Below, one piece after another: positions 1 to 8,520 of a stretch of DNA of 56,350 nucleotides. The translations under genes and the position numbers were made by a program. This DNA comes from CAZPZZ01 sp964591245 (GTDB lineage Bacteria > Acidobacteriota > Vicinamibacteria > Vicinamibacterales > UBA8438). Numbering within the stretch: position 1 is the first letter of the stretch; each line of letters starts with the position of its first letter. The notes beneath the pieces were generated by a model, which was not told the origin of the DNA, did no database searches, and saw only the letters and a list, made by a program, of their open reading frames with translations. The stretch is taken from assembly GCA_964591245.1 (NCBI GenBank), contig CAZPZZ010000007.1, forward strand, positions 1 through 56,350, in the 5' to 3' direction.

Positions 1-705
1 GTGTTTGCTTTGCAGCTGCACGATCGGGTCGTCACGGTCAATTCCGAACCACCCGAGTGACAAAGCGCAATAGAGATTCGAAAGACACCAGAGGGTCACG
101 AGTGAGAATGTTCGCAATGTTCCGCCACGCCAGTGCCACAGCTGGTTCAGGTAGCGGGTGAGCAAGGCTCCGAAGGTGACGATTCCTAAAGCGACGCCAC
201 CGACAGAGACCAGTAAAGTCGCGGTCCAGGTGTCTCGGATAAATACCCAACCGCTGTAGAGGAGTTGTGCGTCATCGATGAGGATCGCTGGGTGTGCGCG
301 AAGGTTGTGGATGAACGCGCTGTACACGAGGAAAGACAGTAAGAGAGCATAGCCGAGCCCTGTGAGCGTGGTCAGACCTCGACGCCAGCGGGGAATGAGC
401 CGGCTCGCAAGGACGAGGGTGGAGCACAGGAATACCCATTCTGCGCTGAGCCGGAATATGTCCAAATTGTGGCGTCGGACAAACAGTTGCATCACGTATT
501 CATAAATGCTCCGGACGAGGCCAGGCCATTGCCAGTCATAGGCACCGCGAGGATGCCCGAGTGGAAAAAATGGCGTGAAGTTATTTTCGTAAGAAAAGAC
601 GAGATAAAAGGGAAGAAAGAGCGAGCAGTTGAGTGCAATGAACCCGAACGCGATTATCGCCTGAACCTGGCGCACGGAGTTGAAGTCGATGGGGCGTTCT
701 TGCAC
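1..705 (-). CDS. Polytopic membrane protein, C-terminus missing at window edge
   Basis: 235 codons are present without a stop; the rest lies beyond base 1. Translation starts at a GTG (705) preceded by a purine-rich AGGAAAGGAA ribosome site. Five hydrophobic helices are visible at about residues 15-37, 87-105, 111-133, 160-183 and 198-220, with an Arg-rich loop after helix 2. This layout resembles the N-terminal membrane part of LTA-synthase/sulfatase-type envelope phosphotransferases, but the catalytic domain that would prove it is not in the window, so the function is not assigned. It lies 45 nt downstream of the heme-motif barrel gene on the same strand and is probably the third gene of that operon. 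An overlapping plus-strand reading frame at 469-708 is a shadow. Confidence 0.6.
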   Translation of the reverse strand, partial: MQERPIDFNSVRQVQAIIAFGFIALNCSLFLPFYLVFSYENNFTPFFPLGHPRGAYDWQWPGLVRSIYEYVMQLFVRRHNLDIFRLSAEWVFLCSTLVLASRLIPRWRRGLTTLTGLGYALLLSFLVYSAFIHNLRAHPAILIDDAQLLYSGWVFIRDTWTATLLVSVGGVALGIVTFGALLTRYLNQLWHWRGGTLRTFSLVTLWCLSNLYCALSLGWFGIDRDDPIVQLQSKH

Positions 706-750
706 TGAGGACTGTTCCTTTCCTCATACGGGTACGTGGGGCCCGGAGCT

Positions 751-1899
751 CTAGAGGTAGAGGTGTAGCTGGGCGAGAAATGTTTTCGTCCCGACGCCCG
801 TGAATGCAAGTCGGTCGTGATAGTAGGAAAGATTCACATGCCAGTGAGTACGTGGGAGGAAATCGACACCCAAGACCAGCCGGCGGATCGTGTTCAGGGG
901 GCTGTCATCGCTCCAGTGGATTTGTGGTGAAATGCGGAGCCACAGGCCCCGATAGGCTTCAAACGACGTCTGGTGTAAGAACACGTGTGTCCGGTCGCTG
1001 ACCACATGATCTTGGAACCGTGTGTCCCACCCGGTCCACGTGGTGAGTCTAGTGGTCGGTGCGAATCCGATCGCCACCCCGCCGGCGTGACTGCGGGCCT
1101 CACGGTCAGAGTCTCCGCGGAACAGTCCAGAGAAGACGACGGCCGTGCGCGTCGTGAGGTCAACTTGAAAACGTCCTGAAAAGAGAGGCGCCGAGCCTCC
1201 TTCGGCATCGATGAGTGAGTCTGCTCGACCTGGACCGGCTGAGAGCTGCAGTACCGTGCGGTCCGTTGTGAAACTGAGCTCGGCCCCGTAGATCTGATCG
1301 TACTGGGTGAGCCCCATCAATGTTCGGTTGAATGCCGTATGGTCGGCGAAGCGGACGCCATACGCCGGGAGGTATCGACCTACCCGCACACCCAATCCGT
1401 TCGTGGCCTGATAACCAATCCAGTGTTCGTAGGAGTTGAGTGTCCCGCCATCACCTTCAAGCTTGCGTCCCATCTGACCGTAGAAGGTCCATGCGCCACG
1501 CTGGTAGGCGCCGAGCAGGTCGGCATTCATAAGAAAGTTGCGCTGGCTGTTCCCCACGCCCTCGAACGTGAAGTCGAGATGCGATGGCCGTAGATCTACC
1601 CCGAGTTGCACCGGGCCAAGAGCCTTGCCGAGGAGGCCGTTGAGAAAGGCTTCCTCTCCGGAGCCAGGGTCTGTCGGTGTTGTGCCAGCGGGGCTTCGGC
1701 CGAAAGTCGAGAGTTCCTCTTTCGACAATGAGCGGCCATAGGGCGTGAGCAAGCCTCCCCCGGTGGGGGAGTAGTGGCACGTGGTGCAGCGCGTGTACTG
1801 CTTGGAGAGGTAGATTGGTTCGGCTGTGGCACTACCGACCGTGGCCAGTACTCCGGCGGAAAGCAGCATGGAGGTGGCGGTTCGTCGTATCACGCTCAT
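751..1899 (-). CDS. Secreted beta-barrel-like protein with N-terminal c-type heme motif
   Basis: 382 residues. A Sec signal peptide covers about residues 1-26 (cleavage after SATA). A single CTTCH heme-attachment motif sits at residues 38-42, followed by a Gly-rich turn. The remaining ~300 residues alternate polar and hydrophobic positions with many aromatic residues, and the protein ends in LHLYL, as expected for an outer-membrane beta-barrel. I read it as a barrel carrying one covalent heme near the periplasmic face, possibly an electron-conducting or redox-gated porin; this role is inference. The ATG overlaps the stop of the upstream YceI gene by 4 nt (ATGA), so the two are translationally coupled. 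No named family is recognised with certainty. Confidence 0.7.
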   Translation of the reverse strand: MSVIRRTATSMLLSAGVLATVGSATAEPIYLSKQYTRCTTCHYSPTGGGLLTPYGRSLSKEELSTFGRSPAGTTPTDPGSGEEAFLNGLLGKALGPVQLGVDLRPSHLDFTFEGVGNSQRNFLMNADLLGAYQRGAWTFYGQMGRKLEGDGGTLNSYEHWIGYQATNGLGVRVGRYLPAYGVRFADHTAFNRTLMGLTQYDQIYGAELSFTTDRTVLQLSAGPGRADSLIDAEGGSAPLFSGRFQVDLTTRTAVVFSGLFRGDSDREARSHAGGVAIGFAPTTRLTTWTGWDTRFQDHVVSDRTHVFLHQTSFEAYRGLWLRISPQIHWSDDSPLNTIRRLVLGVDFLPRTHWHVNLSYYHDRLAFTGVGTKTFLAQLHLYL

Positions 1900-2519
1900 G
1901 GTGCATCGTCTGTCGTGGCGGTGAAAGTCACGGTGATTTCGACCTCGTCCCTGACCCCGATGCCCAAATAGCGTGGCGGAGCGATGCCGTAATCAGAGAT
2001 AGAGAGGGCAAACTCGGCTTCGATTTCCAGGCCCCGGTCGGTCCATCTGAGCGTTGTTTGCCCGTTAACCTGGCGCTCGGTTCCGTGTAGACGCACCGTT
2101 GCTGAGAAGTCCGTGTCATGGCGGGTTGTATCGTGAGGGAGCGCCTCATCGAGACGCAGGTTGTAGAGCGTCGCGTGAGTGAACCCATCGCCTCGCATGA
2201 CCTCCAGATACTGTTCGCCGAGATGGGTGTTTCTCAAGGCTATTCCGGTGTCCAGTGTGTCCAGTTCGACGGAGATCTCGCCAACATAGGCACCCGGATC
2301 GGATTGGGTGGGGTGCAAGCGACCGGAGATGGCGTCGGTTGTGGCGTTGAAGCTGCCGCCCACCGTCAGAGAACACCGGACGCGGACGCCTCCGGTCTTA
2401 ACGATCAAGGATTGTGCGTCGACGGTCTGGGGGAGAGCGGAAACGAGCGGTTGGAACGAGACCGTGAGGAGGCAGAGTGCTACCAGGGTCAGGACGATTC
2501 GCCAGTGTTGTTTGGGCAT
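1896..2519 (-). CDS. YceI family periplasmic lipid-binding protein
   Basis: 207 residues, close to the usual ~190-220 of the family. An N-terminal hydrophobic export signal (about residues 8-28) is followed by the YceI beta-barrel (lipocalin-like; residues ~35-205). Recognisable features are the early strand with the SGRLHP turn, the repeated strand pattern ISVELDTLDTG, and the closing DEVEITVTFTA strand. YceI proteins bind polyisoprenoids or other amphiphiles in the periplasm and are often paired with cytochrome b561-type proteins. Here it is the first gene of a minus-strand operon with a heme-motif barrel and a membrane protein. No strong Shine-Dalgarno precedes the ATG. Confidence 0.8.
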   Translation of the reverse strand: MPKQHWRIVLTLVALCLLTVSFQPLVSALPQTVDAQSLIVKTGGVRVRCSLTVGGSFNATTDAISGRLHPTQSDPGAYVGEISVELDTLDTGIALRNTHLGEQYLEVMRGDGFTHATLYNLRLDEALPHDTTRHDTDFSATVRLHGTERQVNGQTTLRWTDRGLEIEAEFALSISDYGIAPPRYLGIGVRDEVEITVTFTATTDDAP

Positions 2520-3040
2520 GTGTCGTGAGGTCGCTGATGTGGGTGATCGGTGGTCCCGGACTTACGTGTTTGTGCTTCGTGGTCAGTGCCCTGTTCTACG
2601 TCCACGCCCCTGAGTGACCGGTGCCGGTGCCTGGCTGCACTGGCGAAATTCTATAGTCACGCTATTCGACCAAATCCACGGAACGGCTACAAGACGCAAT
2701 AAATGTCATTGATGGGCGCTTTTTGTCGACGACGGACGAAATGTGCCTTTCGTAATCCAACACAAGAACGTGGCTGCGTGGGTGATTCCCTGGGAATTGG
2801 AACAGGCGCGCCGCGGGCTTGGTGAACGTTCCAAGAAACCACTTTGTTGAGAGCAATGTCAGACAGGCCCTATTGCAGGGGTGTTGACAATATTCTCATG
2901 ACAGCGCTCTGTCCCTGGCAGACGATCGTGCGTATGGCTGCCACCGTCTGGGCCATGCCGATCTCACGAGTTGGTCAACCCGTGGAGGACGCCTTGAATG
3001 GTTCGTCGGCCAGGGCCAGTCGACGGTGGCAGTGAGTCGG
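2520..3040. other. Intergenic region, no gene seen
   Basis: 521 nt between the YceI start (minus) and the 3' end of the PQQ-type propeller (minus). Short reading frames of 60-100 codons on either strand have no ribosome site or recognisable protein features and look like chance frames. The stretch around 2650-2760 is less GC-rich than its surroundings and may hold the promoter of the YceI operon, but I could not pick convincing -35/-10 hexamers. No tRNA cloverleaf or U-tailed hairpin was found. Confidence 0.4.
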
Positions 3041-4396
3041 TTAGTCCTGTTGCCGAATGCTATAGAGCTTGGATTGCGTCCGGATAAGCAGGCGGTCGCC
3101 GACGATAGCGGGCGAGGCCATGGCCATCTCGTCGAGGCTGTTCACGTGGTGTACCTCGAATGTAGGTCCGGCCGTGATGACGTAGGTGTCGCCCTGTTCG
3201 CTTAAGGCGAAGATCTTGTCATTGTAGGCCCAGGGAGATGAGGTGAAGCTCGCACCCACGCGGATTCGTTGGCGACCGTAGACCGGGGTACCGGTCCGCG
3301 CGTCATAGGCCTCGAAGAAACCGCGGTCGAGCAGACTGTAATAGATGTTGCCGTAAATCAATGGCGAGGTGTTGTAGTTACCCGCTTTTGGTTGGTACCA
3401 CGCCACGAACTCGTTCGCCGTGTCACCCTCCTCGAGAGTGATGTCGCCGCTGGCGCCCGGCCGAATGGCGTAGGCGGGTCTGTGCTCGTCCCGGAAGTAC
3501 CCAGAGTTGACATACACCATGCCGTGGCTGGCGAACGGCGTGGCGATGGCCGCCCAGGACATGCGTCCATTCATCTCCCAGAGCAAGGTTCCGGAGAGGT
3601 CGTAGGAGCGGATGCGGTTGACAGCAGACGTGACGATTTCGGTGCGGAGATCGTGTTCCCAGACGAAAGGCGTGGCCCAGCTCGAGACCTCGTCTCGAGT
3701 CGTGCGCCAGAGTTCTGCACCGGTGTGTTTATTGATTCCCGCGATCCAGGATTCTTCTTCGTTGTCGTACACGATGAAAAGCTGATCGCCGTGGACCACG
3801 GGCGAAGAGGCGGAGCCCCAGTCCGATCTCGTCTCCCGGTCTGGAATTTCTAGCCGCCAGACTTCATTGCCGTCCATGTCAAAGGCGTAGAGGCCGAGCT
3901 CTCCGAATCTCACGTAGACGCGTTCTCCGTCTGTCACGGGCGTCTCTGATGCGTAGCTGTTCTTCATGTGCCGCGGAAAAGAGGGCTGGCCGGATTGGAT
4001 TGACCGACGCCAGACAACGTCACCGGTTTCGAGATCGAGGCAGTAGACCAGCCATTCGTGCTCGATGGGTGGAGGCTCGGGACGTCCACGTGGCGCATAG
4101 AGTCCCGGTTTGGGCAGTTCGAAATCACCAACGGCAGTCACGGTGGTGACAAAAACACGGTTCTCCCAGACGATGGGACTGGACCAGCCGATTCCTGGAA
4201 GATCGGAAATCCATTCGACGTTTTCGGTTCGGCTCCACCGTTCCGGCAAGGCTGGATTGTCAGCCACGACGGCATTCATGGTCGGTCCCCGGAACTGCGG
4301 CCATGTATCTCGTTCAGCGGCGTCCATCGGGACGCGGAAGAAGACGGTAATGAGAACTAACAGGATTGGGAGAAAGACCGTAGTGACTCTCTGCAT
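3041..4396 (-). CDS. Secreted PQQ-like (BamB-type) beta-propeller protein
   Basis: 451 residues. An N-terminal signal peptide (about 1-27, hydrophobic LPILLVLITVFF) precedes the WPQFRGP motif that opens many secreted PQQ-like propellers. Repeated blade signatures follow, for example YCLDLETGDVVW, GINKHTGAELW and YDARTGTPVY, consistent with a 7-8-bladed propeller. No PQQ-dehydrogenase active-site features or heme motif are present, so it is more likely a scaffold or binding propeller than an enzyme. It is divergent from the DUF1592-type gene at 4595; the ~200 nt between them should contain both promoters. This fold is common beside PSD/PSCyt genes in Planctomycetes and Acidobacteria. Confidence 0.8.
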   Translation of the reverse strand: MQRVTTVFLPILLVLITVFFRVPMDAAERDTWPQFRGPTMNAVVADNPALPERWSRTENVEWISDLPGIGWSSPIVWENRVFVTTVTAVGDFELPKPGLYAPRGRPEPPPIEHEWLVYCLDLETGDVVWRRSIQSGQPSFPRHMKNSYASETPVTDGERVYVRFGELGLYAFDMDGNEVWRLEIPDRETRSDWGSASSPVVHGDQLFIVYDNEEESWIAGINKHTGAELWRTTRDEVSSWATPFVWEHDLRTEIVTSAVNRIRSYDLSGTLLWEMNGRMSWAAIATPFASHGMVYVNSGYFRDEHRPAYAIRPGASGDITLEEGDTANEFVAWYQPKAGNYNTSPLIYGNIYYSLLDRGFFEAYDARTGTPVYGRQRIRVGASFTSSPWAYNDKIFALSEQGDTYVITAGPTFEVHHVNSLDEMAMASPAIVGDRLLIRTQSKLYSIRQQD

Positions 4397-4594
4397 ACAC
4401 TCAGTATGGCCGGTGATGCGTCTCAGATGCTAGGCCTTCGTTCGTCTCACGTGTCGCGGCGGAGGGAGGGGGCGTTTCCTGGTTGCACCACGTGAGCCGG
4501 CAGAAGACGTGCATCGGGAAACATCGCTGACACGACGTACGTGTTTTGCGGTACCATTGCGAGAATTTCATTCTGTTCTCGATAAAGGAGTGAC

Positions 4595-7039
4595 ATGCGT
4601 ACGTGGCTTGGGTTTGTTGCTGCCGCCGTCTTATGTCTCCCGCCAGCGGGAGCGCATCTGCGGGCCGCCGGCCCGGTCGAATCGCAGGTGGGTCAAGGGG
4701 GCGTGTCTCCCGCAGAGACATTTGGTCCGGTGCTCCGGCGTTATTGTGTCGGATGCCATAACGCACGGACTCTGACGGCGGGCCTTGCGTTGGACACGGA
4801 GGCAGCCGATCTGACTGCGGTGGGTGAGCACGCCGAACTTTGGGAGGGAGTGGTCCGGAAGCTTCGGGCGGGGCTCATGCCGCCGCTCGGTCGCCCTCGC
4901 CCCGATGTTGCCACCTATGACGCGCTGGCTGACTATCTGGAAGCTGAGCTAGATGAGGCGGCCGCTCTCAGCCCTGACCCTGGTCGGACCCAGACGTTTC
5001 ATCGGCTCAACCGTGCAGAGTATCGGAATGCGGTACGAGATGTGCTGGGTCTTGAGATCGATGTTGAGGAACTGCTGCCGGCGGATAGCGCGAGCTATGG
5101 CTTCGACAACATCGCGGGTGTGCTCCGCGTGTCCGAGTCGCTCATGGAGCGATATCTTACTGCGGCCCGTCGAATCAGCCGGGCGGTCGTAGGCACGACT
5201 CCCTCGACGGCGCTGGCGCGTCGCTACTCCGTGTCGCCGGCCCTACCGCAAGATGACCACCTCGATGGGATGCCCTACGGCACACGAGGCGGCACGCTGA
5301 TTACGCATCAATTTCCGGTAGATGCCGAGTATGTCATTCGAGCTGACGTTTCGCGCGTGACGGACGGCGCTCAGCTCGAGGTGACCGTGGCTGGCGAGCG
5401 TGTCGAGTTGTTTCAGATGCAGCAGGGCTTGCCCTCGCTGGATATCGACGGAAACGAAGTCGGGGAAAATCTCGAAGTGCGCCTGCCCATCGGGGCTGGT
5501 CCTCAAGAGCTTACCGTTGCGTTTCTCAAGACCCCGGCGCTGCTCGCGGAGACGCCGCGGCGTCTGTTTTCGAATCCGACCGTCAGTAGACGCCCGCTAC
5601 CCTATTTGAGGAGTGTGACCATCACAGGACCGTTTGATGTGCGGGGGCCCGGTGACACGCTCGCGCGGCGCCGTCTGCTGAACTGCCGGCCGGGTGAGTC
5701 GTCGGACATCGTTCAGCCGGATACGGGGGGAGCGGTTGAAAATGAAGCCTCATGCGTGCGCTCCATTTTGTCCACCTTGGCGAGGCGAGCATATCGGCGG
5801 CCGATAGACGTGGACGCTGGAGATCTGGATATCCTGGAGGCAGCCTTCACCGAGGGGCGAGCGGCCGGCAACTTCGAGTCCGGGATTGAGCGCGCGTTGC
5901 AGCAGCTTTTGGTGAGTCCAGAGTTTCTGTTCCGCATCGTACGCGAGCCGGCGGCTGGTCGGGCGGCATCCGCGACGAATTATCGGCTTGACGGCCTTGA
6001 ACTGGCATCACGGTTATCGTTCTTTCTCTGGAGTAGTGTGCCAGATGACGACTTGCTGAGCGCGGCCGTCTCGGGTGACCTTTCGGATCCTGCCTTGCTC
6101 GCGCAACAGGTGCGCCGAATGCTGGCCGATTCGCGGGCGACGGCACTGACAGATAATTTTGTTGGTCAGTGGCTACAACTGCGAAACTTGGAGGCGGCTC
6201 GACCGTCGCAGGTGTTGTTTGCGGATTTCGATGATGGCTTGCGGCACGCGTTCCGGCGCGAAACAGAGCTGTTTTTCCAGAGTATCGTTCGCGAGGATCG
6301 CAGTGTGCTCGATTTACTCGAGGCCGACTATACCTATGTCAACGATCGACTGGCGACCCACTACGGCATGCGACAGGTAAAGGGCAGTCATTTCCGCCGC
6401 GTGGCGCTCGCTGACGAGCAGCGAGGCGGGCTGCTGGGGCAGGGGAGTATCCTGACGATCACCTCGCATCCCGTGCGAACGTCCCCCGTGTTTCGTGGCA
6501 AGTGGATTCTGACCAATATCCTCGGTACCCCACCTCCTGATCCACCGCCCAATGTACCGCCATTGCCTGACCGAGCAGGAGCATATGCGGGGGAGACGCC
6601 GTCGATGCGCGAGCGGATGGCCGCGCACCGCGATAATCCCGCGTGCGCCAGTTGTCACGCGATGATCGATCCGCTAGGTTTCGGTCTCGAACGATTCGAC
6701 CCGGTGGGGCGTCTGCGTCAGGTCGACGAGCAGTATCAGCCGATAGACGCCTCCGGTACCTTGCCAGACGGAACCGTATTCGACGGGCTGGCCGAGCTTC
6801 GAACGGCTCTTTTGGAGCGTCCGGATCGCTTTGTTGGTACATTGAGTGAAAAAATGTTGACCTACGCGTTGGGACGCGGCGTCGAATATTACGATATGCC
6901 GGCTATTCGGGCGATCGTGCGGCGGGCGGCGGCAGACGAGTATCGCTTTTCTTCCTTGATTCTTGGCATTGTGGAGAGCCTGCCCTTCCGCGAGAGGCGG
7001 ACGGCCGCTCCGGTGGCCGCACGGGTGGCTGCGCGCTGA
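4595..7039 (+). CDS. DUF1592-type diheme secreted protein (PSD/PSCyt), triad 1
   Basis: 814 residues with a signal peptide (~1-24). Domain order by motif: PSCyt-like heme segment with CVGCH at 51-55 and the GLMPP motif at 93-97; DUF1587 at about 134-197 (FHRLNRAEYRNAVRD); a beta-rich insert at ~225-350; DUF1595 at ~387-450 (LARRAYRRP); DUF1592 at ~463-592 (ASRLSFFLWSSVPDD); DUF1588 at ~610-706 with a second heme motif CASCH at 684-688; DUF1585 at ~720-799 (LTYALGRGVEYYDMP). Length and order are canonical. It is probably a periplasmic or surface redox enzyme; the substrate is unknown for the family. Start supported by AAGGAG 5 nt upstream. It is followed 39 nt later by the DUF1552 gene. Confidence 0.93.
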   Translation: MRTWLGFVAAAVLCLPPAGAHLRAAGPVESQVGQGGVSPAETFGPVLRRYCVGCHNARTLTAGLALDTEAADLTAVGEHAELWEGVVRKLRAGLMPPLGRPRPDVATYDALADYLEAELDEAAALSPDPGRTQTFHRLNRAEYRNAVRDVLGLEIDVEELLPADSASYGFDNIAGVLRVSESLMERYLTAARRISRAVVGTTPSTALARRYSVSPALPQDDHLDGMPYGTRGGTLITHQFPVDAEYVIRADVSRVTDGAQLEVTVAGERVELFQMQQGLPSLDIDGNEVGENLEVRLPIGAGPQELTVAFLKTPALLAETPRRLFSNPTVSRRPLPYLRSVTITGPFDVRGPGDTLARRRLLNCRPGESSDIVQPDTGGAVENEASCVRSILSTLARRAYRRPIDVDAGDLDILEAAFTEGRAAGNFESGIERALQQLLVSPEFLFRIVREPAAGRAASATNYRLDGLELASRLSFFLWSSVPDDDLLSAAVSGDLSDPALLAQQVRRMLADSRATALTDNFVGQWLQLRNLEAARPSQVLFADFDDGLRHAFRRETELFFQSIVREDRSVLDLLEADYTYVNDRLATHYGMRQVKGSHFRRVALADEQRGGLLGQGSILTITSHPVRTSPVFRGKWILTNILGTPPPDPPPNVPPLPDRAGAYAGETPSMRERMAAHRDNPACASCHAMIDPLGFGLERFDPVGRLRQVDEQYQPIDASGTLPDGTVFDGLAELRTALLERPDRFVGTLSEKMLTYALGRGVEYYDMPAIRAIVRRAAADEYRFSSLILGIVESLPFRERRTAAPVAARVAAR

Positions 7040-7078
7040 GGCAGACAACGGTAGCGACGTGGAACGAAGGAGACCCTG

Positions 7079-8416
7079 ATGATTATTACGAAGATGGCCT
7101 TGCCGAGGCGCAGTTTCCTGCGTGGTCTTGGAGCCACGCTGGCTCTGCCAATGCTCGACGCGATGGTGCCGGCGCTCTCCGTGACGGCTCGTGCCGCCGG
7201 ATCAGGGGTGACTCGTCTTGGGTTCTGTTATGCCCCGAATGGCACGTATTTGCCGAATTTTCATCCTGCCACGACCGGGACAGGCTACAAGATGACGCCG
7301 GTCTTGCAGGCGCTGGAACCCTTCCGGGATGAGATGGTCGTTCTCAGCGGTCTCAGTAACAAAGGAGCGGAGACCCAGAGCGAGGGTGGTGGTGTGCACA
7401 CTCGCGTCCATACTGCGTGGTTGAGTGGCACGCGTCCGAAGAAGACAGAAGGTGTCGACATTGAAGCGGGCGTCTCTGTCGATCAGATGGCCGCGTCTGA
7501 GATCGGGACCGAGACGCCCTTGGGGTCGCTTCAGCTCTCGCTGGATCACGAGAACATCGTCGGGAGTTGTGAGAACGGCTACAGCTGTGTGTATCAGCAC
7601 ACCTACTCCTGGCGGACGCCGACCACCCCGATGCCGATGGAAAGCAATCCGCGGGCGGTCTTCGAACGCTTGTTTGGTGAGGGAGGGACACCAAGCGAGC
7701 AGGCTGCGCGGCTGGCACGGGATCGTAGTGTCCTTGATCTTGCCATGGAGGACATGGCACGACTCCAGCGGCGGGTTGGAAGTAACGACCGGATCATGGT
7801 CGATGAATATCTCCATTCGGTGCGCGACGTGGAGCAGCGTATCCAGCGTGCTGAGCGCCAAAGTCATGAGTCGCCGGCGCCTATTGCCGAGCCACCGGTT
7901 GGGGTGCCTGATGCATTCGATGACCATGCGAAGTTGATGTTTGATCTGGAGTTTCTCGCGTTCCAGGCCGACGTGACGCGGGTTGTGGCGTTCCAGATGT
8001 CACGTGAGTTGAATGGACGTTCGTATCCTTGGATCGGCGTGCCGGAAGGACACCACGCGGTCTCGCATCACCAGTTAGACCCGGTCAAGATCGCGCAGGG
8101 TGCCAAGATCAACGCGTATCACGTGTCCTTGTTCGCCCAATTTATCGAGAAAATGCGGAGCACGCCGGATGGCGATGGTTCTCTGCTCGACCACACCCTG
8201 TTGCTATATGGCACCGGAATGGGGGATAGCGACCATCATACGCCGGTCGATTTGCCAGCAGTCGTGGTGGGTGGCGGCGGGGCGCTTAACGGCGGGAGGC
8301 ACATCCGATATCCGCTACATACTCCATTTGCCAACCTGGGCCTGACGTTATTGAACAAGGTCGGCGTCAAACGAGATCAGGTGGCTGATTCGACCGGGCT
8401 ACTGACGGATCTGTAG
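7079..8416 (+). CDS. DUF1552 protein with Tat signal, triad 1
   Basis: 445 residues. The N-terminus has a twin-Arg export motif RRSFLR (residues 10-15) followed by a hydrophobic stretch, so the protein should be exported folded, perhaps with a metal cofactor. Family features include the early FCYAPNGTYLPNF segment, a His-rich stretch GVPEGHHAVSHHQ, and a late GTGMGDSDHHTP motif; the conserved His and Asp residues are plausible metal ligands, as in the sulfatase/alkaline-phosphatase-like DUF1501/DUF1552 group. The function is not established. GAAGGAG precedes the ATG. It nearly always partners a DUF1592 protein; here it sits 39 nt after one and 104 nt before an ankyrin gene. Confidence 0.9.
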   Translation: MIITKMALPRRSFLRGLGATLALPMLDAMVPALSVTARAAGSGVTRLGFCYAPNGTYLPNFHPATTGTGYKMTPVLQALEPFRDEMVVLSGLSNKGAETQSEGGGVHTRVHTAWLSGTRPKKTEGVDIEAGVSVDQMAASEIGTETPLGSLQLSLDHENIVGSCENGYSCVYQHTYSWRTPTTPMPMESNPRAVFERLFGEGGTPSEQAARLARDRSVLDLAMEDMARLQRRVGSNDRIMVDEYLHSVRDVEQRIQRAERQSHESPAPIAEPPVGVPDAFDDHAKLMFDLEFLAFQADVTRVVAFQMSRELNGRSYPWIGVPEGHHAVSHHQLDPVKIAQGAKINAYHVSLFAQFIEKMRSTPDGDGSLLDHTLLLYGTGMGDSDHHTPVDLPAVVVGGGGALNGGRHIRYPLHTPFANLGLTLLNKVGVKRDQVADSTGLLTDL

Positions 8417-8520
8417 TGGCGGCTTGCTGGAAGGTCGAGGCGGCCGGGCAGACTCGTGTGAATGTGGGCAAGGTGTGGCGGTACTCACCGTCATCTTGTC
8501 GAAGGCGGGAGGCAGGAAAG

